Both the position numbers and the translations under genes were made by a program. Below, piece after piece: positions 8,599 through 15,255 of a DNA stretch of 26,532 bases. Below the pieces are notes generated by a model. That model worked only from the letters and a program-made list of their open reading frames with translations. It was not told the DNA's origin and did not search any database. The number at the start of each line of letters is the position of its first letter. The first letter of the stretch is position 1. The stretch spans positions 1-26,532 of the forward strand of contig JBOGEB010000043.1 in NCBI GenBank assembly GCA_050743125.1. Reading direction: 5' to 3'. This stretch comes from JBOGEB01 sp050743125 (lineage in GTDB: Bacteria > Actinomycetota > Nitriliruptoria > Euzebyales > Egibacteraceae).

Positions 8599-8608
8599 GC
8601 GGGAACGG

Positions 8609-10320
8609 TCAGCCGTGCTCCGCCTGCTGCTCCTGGCCGGTGGAAGGCGCCACCGAGGCCGGGCGCGGGCAACGTCGCTCGTGGCCGGGGCGTACCCAGG
8701 TCCAGGCCTGGCAGTAGGGGCAGCGGGTCCCGTCCTTCACGATCGGGTTGCCCTCGAGCGTCAGCGGAAGGTGGACGTCGAGACCGGCGCAGACAAACGC
8801 CTCATAGGCCTTTTCGGCGAGCTGGCGGTTCTGCTGCGCCAGGCGGTCGAGCGTCTCCTGCGGCCGAATCTCCGCCCCGTCGGCGATCAACTGAGCGATG
8901 AGCTCCGCAGTCTCCGGCCTGGCCACGTCAAGCCCTTCCAATGAATGGACGCGCAACGACTCCGGCAGCTCGAGCGCAAGACCACGGTCGCGCCAGTGCC
9001 GCCACAGCGCGAGCCCGGCGCTGCGGTCAGCGACCGCAGCCTCCTGCACCTGCGCTTGGACGCGCCGACGGAGGTGCTCGGTCACCCCGTGGTCACGCGC
9101 CCACGCGAGGACGGCGCCGATGTCTGGCGCCTCGAGGTCGACCCGCTCGAGCAGGACGGGCAGCCGGTCGGGGTAGCTCGAGCACGCGAGCTGGAGCGTG
9201 GCGACCGTGGCGGGCAGCCGCTCCGCGTGCTCCGCGAGCAGCTTGTCCATCGCCGGTGGGAGGCTGCCCTGCTCACGGACGGCCGCTGCCTCGGCGAGCC
9301 AGCGCTCGCTGGGACGCGCCGGCAGCGGGATGTCGAGGTCGGGCTCGCGGGCGAGGAGCGCGGCGGCGATCGCCGGGCGCGTCCCGACGGCCGCGAGGTC
9401 GGCAACGAGCACCTCGTACAGCCAATGCCAGATCAAGCCCTGCGCGGTGCCGATGTCCTCGGCGACTCGCTCAGCCCGGCCGAACAGCCCGAGCCGGGCC
9501 GCCGTGGTCAGCGCCTCGCGGGCCTTCTCCAGCGCGCGCTGCCGCTCGGCGAGGACCGGCCGGCACTCTTCCGGGGCGAAGCGGAAGAGCTCCCAGAGGA
9601 AGAACAGGTCGCGATACCGGCCGACGGCGGCCGACGCGATGAAATGGCGGGCGAGCGCGGCGGGGCCGAGCAGCGCACCGGTAGTGACCGGCGGCAGCTC
9701 GGTGATGAGCGCCTCGCGCACTTTGCGGGACAGCCGCGACAGTTGTGGATCGGGGTCGCGGACGTAGGCGAGCGCCTTCGCGTTCGTATCCCCCACCCGC
9801 CGCACGACCTCCTGCGGGGTCGGGCCTTGCGGCTGCTTCTGCTTCTTCTGTTTTTGCTTCTGCGCCTTCGCTGGCTCGGTCGCGGCTGGCTCGGTCGCGG
9901 CTGGCTCGGTCGCGGCTGGCTCGGTCGCGGCTGGCTCGGTCGCGGCTGGCTCGGTCGCGGCTGGCTCGGTCGCGGCTGGCTCGGTCGCGGCTGGCTCGGT
10001 CGCGNNNNNNNNNNNNNNNNNNNNNNNNNNNNNNNNNNNNNNNNNNNNNNNNNNNNNNNNNNNNNNNNNNNNNNNNNNNNNNNNNNNNNNNNNNNNNNNN
10101 NNNNGGTCGCGGCTGGCTCGGTCGCGGCTGGCTCGGTCGCGGCTGGCTCGGTCGCGGCTGGCTCGGTCGCGGCTGGCTCGGTCGCGGCTGGCTCGGTCGC
10201 GGCTGGCTCGGTCGCGGCTGGCTCGGTCGCGGCTGGCTCGGTCGCGAGTTGGGGAGCTGGGATCTCGACGTCGATCGCGGGATAGGGCGTCTGGTCGTCG
10301 GTGGTCGCAGGCGTGGTCAT
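8609..10320 (-). CDS. Unrecognised protein: ATEPA repeat linker, helical domain, Zn-ribbon tail
   Basis: I do not recognise this family. It starts with MTTPATTDDQTPYPAIDVEIPAPQL, then an Ala-Thr-Glu-Pro-Ala repeat of at least 18 copies interrupted by a 100-N gap. A Lys/Gln-rich stretch (KAQKQKQKKQKQ) follows, then about 390 residues of mostly helical sequence (LFFLWELFRFAPEECRPVLA, LIWHWLYEVLVADLAAVG), and a C-terminal C-x2-C plus distal Cys motif (RCPYCQAWTWVRPGHERRC) like a zinc ribbon. ATG at 10320 follows GGAGGAGG. The 100-N filler puts the two halves out of frame, but a gap of 8+15k bases both continues the repeat exactly and restores the frame, so I treat it as one intact gene. It precedes the S9 peptidase by 10 bp. 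Confidence 0.75.
9871..10246 (-). repeat. 15-bp tandem repeat encoding ATEPA
   Basis: A near-perfect 15-bp unit (plus strand CTGGCTCGGTCGCGG) repeats about 8.9 times in 9871-10004 and 9.5 times in 10105-10246, with an unresolved gap between. No unit differs from the consensus in the visible part. The unit length is a multiple of three, so copy-number change would alter linker length without breaking the frame. Confidence 0.97.
10005..10104. other. Assembly gap (100 N) inside tandem repeat
   Basis: Exactly 100 N, the conventional filler for a gap of unknown size. It lies within the 15-bp repeat, so the assembly probably failed on the repeat. The phase of the repeat on both sides predicts a true missing length of 8 + 15k bases. 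Confidence 0.97.
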
Positions 10321-10475
10321 CGGTTGACCTCCTCCGGCAGCGTGAGTGCGGCCGGGCCAAGAGCGTTCATCTCGCGGGCACGAGCAGCGCGAGAATCAAC
10401 GAACAACGAACGCGGCGAGGATACCTGCCGCCCCAACCACGCACCTGGCAGAACTGCGCCTGAGGGGTCGTGCGC

Positions 10476-11027
10476 CTACTGGGCGTCCGGGTCTGCGGGG
10501 ATGATCAGCTTCTGGCCAACGACGAGCCGTTCGTCTGCTTTGAGGCGGTTCGCCTTGGTAATCGCTTCCACCCGGGTCGGCGTAGCTTTGCCGTAGACCG
10601 CCTCGGCGATCCTGTTGAGGTAATCCCCCTGCTTCACCGTGTAGGTCTTCGACCCCGATGGGATCGCACTCGAGCGCGTCCGTGGGGGGGTTTCGGCCTC
10701 CGTCGTGCGTGGCCGCGGCGCCTCGCTCTCCTTCACCGACGCGCCCGCGCCCTCAGTGGCGCTTCTGCTCGTGTCCTCGCTGGCGCCGAGCGCGTTCTTG
10801 GCGTTGGCCTGCGCAGCAGCAAGCTGGTCGTTGAGCCGTGTGTTCTGCTCGGTGAGGTCCGTGACCTTTTGCTTCAGCTCGTCAACCTGTGACTGCGGTA
10901 CGCCGCCGCTGGTGGTGGTGCAGCGACCCAGGAAGAACACGAGCAGCAAGGCGACCGCGAAGAAGGCGATGCGGCCCCAAAGGACACGGCCACCGTACTC
11001 CTCGAGGCCGTCGTACTCATACTCCAT
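10476..11027 (-). CDS. Membrane-anchored LysM domain protein
   Basis: A 183-aa protein with a short acidic, Tyr-rich cytoplasmic N-terminus (MEYEYDGLEEYGGRV), one membrane segment at about 20-35 (IAFFAVALLLVFFLG) and a predicted coiled coil (VDELKQKVTDLTEQNTRLND, ~48-75). A Ser/Thr/Pro-rich spacer follows, then a C-terminal LysM domain (~128-178; TYTVKQGDYLNRIAEAVYG through LVVGQKLIIP). LysM domains bind N-acetylglucosamine polymers, here most likely peptidoglycan, so the protein would tether membrane to wall. The layout resembles the Gram-positive LysM tail proteins near division genes, but the neighbours give no specific role. It is divergent from the toxin-antitoxin genes and shares strand with the repeat protein 155 bp downstream. 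Confidence 0.88.
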   Translation of the reverse strand: MEYEYDGLEEYGGRVLWGRIAFFAVALLLVFFLGRCTTTSGGVPQSQVDELKQKVTDLTEQNTRLNDQLAAAQANAKNALGASEDTSRSATEGAGASVKESEAPRPRTTEAETPPRTRSSAIPSGSKTYTVKQGDYLNRIAEAVYGKATPTRVEAITKANRLKADERLVVGQKLIIPADPDAQ

Positions 11028-11162
11028 GACTCCGCAGTATTCACGATGTGGAGCGGAAGGTCACATACGTCGCGCATGTGCGGGTGTCCACCCATCGGTC
11101 CCGAACTCAGGCTGTCGCTGGTCAGGGCCCCAGGTGACGGATGGCTGCCATATGTGGCGTGC

Positions 11163-11168
11163 TACCAT
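11163..11168 (+). promoter_or_regulatory. Possible -10 box giving a leaderless antitoxin mRNA
   Basis: TACCAT ends 7 bases before the antitoxin ATG at 11176, and there is no ribosome binding site. That spacing would place the transcript start at or next to the start codon, as in the leaderless mRNAs common in actinobacteria. No clear -35 element. Confidence 0.35.
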
Positions 11169-11175
11169 TCCCGCC

Positions 11176-11427
11176 ATGGAGAAGACCACGCTCTACCTCC
11201 CTGCGGACCTGCAACGAGCGCTCCGCCATGCGGCTCACGCCTCCGGCCGGTCGCAGGCCGACGTCGTCCGGGAGGCATTGGCTCAGTATCTCAGTGAGCA
11301 CACACGGCCGCGTCCGCGCTCGATCGGTGCCATCGAGGGTTCGGCGGACCCTCCCGCCCGTGAAGCGAAGGCATGGGTGCGGCGAGAGTGGGATCAGGCC
11401 GAGGAGCGTCGTCGTGCTGACGCTTGA
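11176..11427 (+). CDS. Ribbon-helix-helix antitoxin (VapB type)
   Basis: An 83-aa antitoxin of the CopG/Arc-like ribbon-helix-helix class. The N-terminal strand KTTLYLPADLQRAL pairs in a dimer for DNA binding, and helices RHAAHASGRSQADVVREAL and AQYL complete the fold (~residues 3-42). The C-terminal half (GSADPPAREAKAWVRREWDQ) is the Trp-containing tail that would cover the toxin active site. It overlaps the downstream PIN gene by 14 bases, as expected of a toxin-antitoxin operon. By family behaviour the dimer and the toxin complex repress this promoter. ATG at 11176 is the only reasonable start and is probably leaderless. Confidence 0.88.
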   Translation: MEKTTLYLPADLQRALRHAAHASGRSQADVVREALAQYLSEHTRPRPRSIGAIEGSADPPAREAKAWVRREWDQAEERRRADA

Positions 11428-11809
11428 CTCCTCCGGGCTGATCGCGCTTCTCGTCCGCCGTGATCCCGATCATGCGCCAGCCCTGGCCGTGCTAGAGGCC
11501 GACCCGGGCCCCTACCTCGTGCCGGCCGGCATCCTCGGCGAAGCCGCCTACATGATCGAGCGCCGCGGAGGAGCCCACGCGCTCGACGTGTTCCTCGCCG
11601 ACCTGCAGGAGGGCGCCTTCACGCTGGACTGCGGTCAGGAAGACCTCGCGCGGATCCGTGCCCTGGTGGCGCGATACGCCAGCCTTCCGTTGGGGTTTGC
11701 GGACGCGGCAGTGATTGCGTGTGCCGAACGCTGTGGGGGCCGGATACTGACCTTCGACCGGCGCGACTTCGTGGTAGTGGCCGGCGAAGGCACCATCACG
11801 ATCCTGTGA
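11414..11809 (+). CDS. PIN domain toxin (VapC type)
   Basis: A 131-aa PIN-domain ribonuclease; free VapC-type toxins cleave tRNA or rRNA and stop growth. The acidic metal-binding residues are present: Asp in LTLDSSGLIALL (residue 5), Glu in ILGEAAYMIE, Asp in GFADAAVIA and Asp in TFDRRDF. The length is normal, so it should be active. GTG at 11414 lies inside the antitoxin gene and places the first catalytic Asp at the usual position; longer in-frame starts would fuse non-homologous sequence. It is followed 21 bases later by the end of a decayed gene on the other strand. Confidence 0.9.
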   Translation: MLTLDSSGLIALLVRRDPDHAPALAVLEADPGPYLVPAGILGEAAYMIERRGGAHALDVFLADLQEGAFTLDCGQEDLARIRALVARYASLPLGFADAAVIACAERCGGRILTFDRRDFVVVAGEGTITIL

Positions 11810-11829
11810 GCTGGAGGACGTACCACCAT

Positions 11830-12145
11830 TCAGGCGAGTAGGCCCTTCACGTGCGCCTCCAGCGCAAGCAGCGTCCCTTCCAGCCGCCCCAGCTTGATCG
11901 TCGTCCAGGAGTGGAGCATCTTCGGTCGCAGAGCGCGTCCGCCTCTCGTAGCCGGGTCCGCGCAGACCCTTCCGCAGGCCGGCGACCTCGATCTCGAAGG
12001 TGCGGGGAGCGCCCAGCGTGATCCCCGACGTGGCAGCATCGCGCCGGCCTCGGCGCACGCATTCGAGCAGCTCCTCGAGGGGGCACCGCAGCGCGCAGGA
12101 GGCGGTTGACCTCCAGCGTCCCGTGCAACGGCTCCATCAACAACA
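11830..12145 (-). pseudogene. Decayed coding fragment of unknown family
   Basis: On the minus strand coding-like pieces occur in alternating frames: MEPLHGTLEVNRLLRA, then PLEELLECVRRGRRDAATSG and FEIEVAGLRKGLRG, then READALCD, and finally MLHSWTTIKLGRLEGTLLAL...HVKGLLA ending at 11830. Joined, they would make a helical stretch of about 100 residues, so several frameshifts are likely. I do not recognise the family. It may be the tail of the Schlafen-like pseudogene upstream or a separate gene. Confidence 0.4.
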
Positions 12146-12179
12146 GCCGCAGGCGCAGGAGTCACCGGGCAGCTCGCTC

Positions 12180-12680
12180 GCCCTGGAGCGCGGGGTTGGC
12201 GAGGGGAGGCACGTGGTGGTCGGGCTCGACGAGGCGCATGACGAGAGGTGCTGCTCGGTCGGTCGTTCTCGGCGAGCACATCCTCGCTGACGGCGGCGGT
12301 CAGGTAGGTCGACCGGAACAGCTCGCAAGTCGAGGTCGGTGATCGTCGCTCCCAAGACCGGCCGCTGGTCGAACGGCAGGTCGGCGGAGCGTCGGCGCTC
12401 GGCGAGGCGAAGCTCCTCCTCCCGATGTGCCCTTCGCGTGGACGGGCCGACTCGCATCTTCCCTTTGTCACGGATGTTGACCACGGTCAGCAGCAGGGCG
12501 TCATCGACGGTGATGCCTGCGGGCCGGCCCTGCTTGTCCACTCCGACGAGGACATGGCCGCCGCCCTTGCCCGGCAGGTCGTTGGCGAGCGAGCAGATTG
12601 CTTTCCGGAGGAGGTTACGGTCGTCGCCGTTGGCCTTGAACTCCAGGTCGTCACGCTCTTCGGTGCCAAGGCGCAGCGAG
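12180..12680 (-). pseudogene. Schlafen/AlbA_2-domain putative ATP-dependent helicase-like gene, broken
   Basis: The intact first part reads SLRLGTEERDDLEFKANGDD, then LLRKAICSLANDL, GGHVLVGVDKQGRPAGI and VNIRDKGKM. This is the N-terminal AlbA_2 (Schlafen, formerly AAA_4) domain of bacterial proteins often annotated as DNA-binding transcriptional regulators or helicases. After DKGKM the sequence jumps to RVGPSTRRAHREEELRLAERRR, a part normally about 35 residues further on, so an internal deletion is likely. After ATITDLDL a one-base shift leads to ELFRSTYLTAAVSEDVLAEN in another frame, and a further shift follows. The C-terminal half is missing. The 5' end runs into the 100-N gap. It is clearly inactive as written unless the assembly is faulty. 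Confidence 0.72.
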
Positions 12681-12780
12681 NNNNNNNNNNNNNNNNNNNN
12701 NNNNNNNNNNNNNNNNNNNNNNNNNNNNNNNNNNNNNNNNNNNNNNNNNNNNNNNNNNNNNNNNNNNNNNNNNNNNNNNN
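12681..12780. other. Assembly gap (100 N)
   Basis: A second filler gap of 100 N. It cuts the last residues of mobA on one side and the first residues of the Schlafen-like gene on the other. Both genes need only a short missing piece, so the join is plausible, but its true size and correctness cannot be judged from the sequence. Confidence 0.97.
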
Positions 12781-13304
12781 GGCCGGTTGAGGTTCCAGGC
12801 GAACGGTCCCCATCCGTCCGCGTCGATGACCAGCGCGCCGAGGCGCTCGGCGGCGGCGGTGACCGACCGCTCGCCGTGGTCGAGGAGCGCGCGCAGGTCC
12901 GGCGCGGCGGCCTTCGCCCAGACCGCGTGGAGGGGCTGGAGCCGCCCGTCCGCCCGCGGCACGACCGCCGCCTGCCCGTCCCAGTGGTCCGCAAGGCGCC
13001 TGAGCGCCCCTGCGTCGGCGTCAGGCATGTCGACGGCGACGACCGCGACGAGGTCGTACGTGGCGGCCTCTAGGCCCGCCACGAGCCCGCCCAGCGGTCC
13101 GGCGTCGGGCACGGCGTCGGCGATCTGCGGGACCGCCAGGCCGGTCAGCCGCACCCCGTCGCCTGACGCGACGAGCACCTGTGCGCAGCACGCCCGGAGG
13201 ACCCGCACGGCGCGGTCGACGAGCCGCTCGCCGTGCAGGCGCAGCACGGCCTTGTCTGTGCCCATGCGCGCGCTCTTCCCGCCCGCGAGCACCAGGCCGG
13301 TCAC
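12781..13304 (-). CDS. mobA: Molybdenum cofactor guanylyltransferase MobA (3' end in gap)
   Basis: MobA couples GMP to molybdopterin to give the guanine dinucleotide cofactor used by DMSO-reductase-family enzymes. The nucleotide-binding signature LAGGKSARMGTDKA lies at residues 6-19, followed by DAVPDAGPLGGLVAGLEA and the metal site VAVDMPDA. The visible 174 residues run to GPFAWNLNR, corresponding to the usual near-terminal FxNxNTPEDL motif, so only about 10-25 residues are lost in the gap. The GTG start at 13304 abuts the TAA of the upstream PIN toxin gene with no spacing, which implies translational coupling. No molybdoenzyme gene lies in the window. A general NTP-transferase is possible, but the signature favours MobA. 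Confidence 0.87.
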
Positions 13305-13709
13305 TTAAGGCAGCAGCCGGAGCGAGTCGATGTGGGCCGGCCGCATCACCGAGAAATGCCGTCGGTCCAGGGTGGCGAGCTTCGGCTCGCCGAGCCGCTC
13401 GACGACGGCAAGCACCGCGCAGTCCACGAACCCAACCCGAAGATCCGCGTAGGTCGTCATCAGCTCGTGGATCCGCTCGTAGTCGGCGAGCTCCAGATCG
13501 ACGACTCGTAGCGAACCCTGGGCGATGTCGTGAAGGAGCGCCATCCAGGTAGGGCCGCTCTGGAGGAGATAGTCCACCTCGACCAGGACGGGACCCGGCA
13601 CGACGCGCTGCTCCCGCGATTCCCGCAGGAGGCGCGTGCAAGATACATGGTCCTTGTCCTGCGGGGTCCCGGCGGCGGCGACGATGCTGCAGTCGAGGAC
13701 GAGGCTCAT
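13305..13709 (-). CDS. PIN domain toxin (VapC type), in the glc operon
   Basis: A 134-aa PIN ribonuclease toxin, distinct in sequence from the one at 11414. Acidic residues are in place: Asp6 in LVLDCSIVAAA, Glu in VLVEVDYLL, Asp in GFVDCAVLAVVE and Asp in TLDRRHF. It overlaps its antitoxin gene by ATGA and its TAA stop is followed directly by the GTG of mobA, so it is part of a compact operon running glcF - antitoxin - toxin - mobA. By family it would cleave tRNA or other structured RNA when the antitoxin is lost. Normal length, no sign of decay. Confidence 0.9.
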   Translation of the reverse strand: MSLVLDCSIVAAAGTPQDKDHVSCTRLLRESREQRVVPGPVLVEVDYLLQSGPTWMALLHDIAQGSLRVVDLELADYERIHELMTTYADLRVGFVDCAVLAVVERLGEPKLATLDRRHFSVMRPAHIDSLRLLP

Positions 13710-13954
13710 CGGCCTCGCACGTCCTCGGCGTGATAGAGATCGTTCTCCGAGAATTCCCGCGCGCTCGGCCAGCCCGGCGGTGGCTCGAACGGGACGTCGA
13801 GGAAGGTCAGCGGCGGCTGTTCGCGTTCGAGCTTCTCCTCAAGCGCCTCACGGACGATCTCACCGAACGAGATGCCGCGGGTGTCGGCGAGCTGGCGCAG
13901 GCGGTGGAGCACCGACTCCTCGGCGACGATCGTGGTGCGTTTCATGCGCACCAT
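13706..13954 (-). CDS. Ribbon-helix-helix antitoxin (VapB type), coupled to glcF
   Basis: An 82-aa antitoxin. Residues about 4-42 (MKRTTIVAEESVLHRLRQLA, GISFGEIVREALEEKL) form a ribbon-helix-helix DNA-binding domain, and the tail (LTFLDVPFEPPPGWPS, FSENDLYHAEDVRGR) should bind the toxin. The ATG at 13954 overlaps the TAA of glcF as TAATG, and the stop overlaps the toxin start as ATGA. There is no separate ribosome binding site, so translation probably depends on ribosomes finishing glcF. An internal ATG at 13945 (MKRTT) is possible but lacks the coupling geometry. Unlike most antitoxin genes it has no visible promoter spacer of its own. Confidence 0.88.
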   Translation of the reverse strand: MVRMKRTTIVAEESVLHRLRQLADTRGISFGEIVREALEEKLEREQPPLTFLDVPFEPPPGWPSAREFSENDLYHAEDVRGR

Positions 13955-15255
13955 TATGAAATAACGTGGCGCCGAAGCGCCTCGCGGCCAGAGAACGACC
14001 AGTCGAGGATCTGGACGGGGTGGACCGCCGGCATGTCCGGCAGGTAGCGCCGGAGTTGGAGCAGGCACCCGGGGTTCGCCGTCGCGACGAGGTCGGGGTC
14101 GGCGTCGAGGATGCGCCTCGCCTTGCGTTGGCCCAGCTCTGCGGCCGGCTCCGGCTGGAGGAGGTTGTAGAGCCCCGCCGACCCGCAGCAGATCTCTGGC
14201 TCGCTGATCGGCACCAACTCCAGGCCCGGAATCGCACCGAGCAGTGCTCGCGGCTGCCGGGTCACCTTCTGCGCGTGCCCGAGGTGGCAGGCGTCGTGGT
14301 AGGCGACCCGGGCGCGGACCGGGTGCCGGACGGCCCGCGGCTCCAGCTCGGCGAGCAGCTCGGTCACGTCACGCACCTTCGCCGAGAACGCCCTCGCCCG
14401 CTCGGCGTAGGTGGGATCGTCGCGCAACAGGTGGCCGTACTCCTTCATGCTCGACCCGCACCCCGCCGCGTTCACCGCGACGACGTCGATGCCGGCTGCC
14501 TCGAACACCGCGATCGTCGCCTTCGCCCGGGCGACGGCGTCGGCCTCCCGGCCGGCGTGGAGGCCGAGCGCCCCGCAGCAGCCCTGCCCCGGCGGGGCCA
14601 CGACCTCGCAGCCCTCTGCGGCGAGCACCCGCACGGTCGCGTCGTTGCAGTCGGCGAAGAACACCGACTGGATGCACCCGACCAGCAGCCCCACCCGCAG
14701 CCGGGTCGGGCCGACCGCCGGGGTCACCGCCGGCACGCGGCGGCGCAGGTCGCGCAGCGCGACCTCGGGCAGCAGCTCCTCGAGCGCCCGCACCCGTGGC
14801 GGCAGCCGGTCGTGCAGGCCGCTACGGCGCAGCAGCTCGCCCAGGCGCAGCCGCTGGTACCCCCAGGCGAGCACGGCGACAGCGCGCAGCCGCGACCGGT
14901 GCGGGAACACCGCGAATGCCAGCCCGCGGAACAGCCGCTCGGACCGGCTCCGCGCCCAGTTGCGCTCGATCTGCGCACGGGTGGCCTCGATGAGCTCGTC
15001 GTAGGCGACCCCCGAGGGGCAGGCCGTCACGCACGCCATGCAGCCGAGGCACGCGTCGAAGTGTTGGACGAACGTCGCGTCCAGCGCGGCCTCGCCCTCC
15101 AGGCCCATCTTCATGAGGTAGATCCGGCCCCGGGGGCTGTCCATCTCCTCGCCCCACAGCGCGTAGGTGGGGCAGGTCGGCAAGCAGAAGCCGCAGTGGA
15201 CGCAGTCGTCGATACGCTCGGCGGACGGGGGACGATACGCGTCGAACGCGTCCAT
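13954..15255 (-). CDS. glcF: Glycolate oxidase iron-sulfur subunit
   Basis: A 433-aa electron-transfer subunit of glycolate dehydrogenase, passing electrons from the flavin subunits to the respiratory chain. Two ferredoxin-type [4Fe-4S] motifs are complete: Cys18/21/24/28 in CVHCGFCLPTCP and Cys69/72/75/79 in CLGCMACVTACP. Two CCG domains follow, with GCIQSVFF and GQGCCGALGLHAG in the first, and YHDACHLGHAQ and EICCGSAGLYNLL in the second. No membrane segments, so it is probably peripheral on the inner face. ATG at 15255 overlaps the glcE stop as TGATG; the stop overlaps the antitoxin start as TAATG. In context its likely role is disposal of glycolate formed after RuBisCO oxygenation. Confidence 0.95.
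   Translation of the reverse strand: MDAFDAYRPPSAERIDDCVHCGFCLPTCPTYALWGEEMDSPRGRIYLMKMGLEGEAALDATFVQHFDACLGCMACVTACPSGVAYDELIEATRAQIERNWARSRSERLFRGLAFAVFPHRSRLRAVAVLAWGYQRLRLGELLRRSGLHDRLPPRVRALEELLPEVALRDLRRRVPAVTPAVGPTRLRVGLLVGCIQSVFFADCNDATVRVLAAEGCEVVAPPGQGCCGALGLHAGREADAVARAKATIAVFEAAGIDVVAVNAAGCGSSMKEYGHLLRDDPTYAERARAFSAKVRDVTELLAELEPRAVRHPVRARVAYHDACHLGHAQKVTRQPRALLGAIPGLELVPISEPEICCGSAGLYNLLQPEPAAELGQRKARRILDADPDLVATANPGCLLQLRRYLPDMPAVHPVQILDWSFSGREALRRHVIS

Noticed and set aside
6670..8901. Very long plus-strand open frame (743 codons) opposite the peptidase gene
   Set aside because: It is an antisense shadow of the S9 peptidase, whose catalytic residues are intact on the minus strand. 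The product is His/Arg/Pro-rich with no domain, as usual for the complement of GC-rich genes.
10005..10104. Frameshifted pseudogene at the ATEPA repeat
   Set aside because: The apparent frame change comes only from the arbitrary 100-N filler; the repeat phase shows the real gap restores the frame.
9871..10246. CRISPR-like array of short repeats
   Set aside because: The 15-bp units are directly tandem with no spacers and encode ATEPA in frame, so this is a coding tandem repeat.
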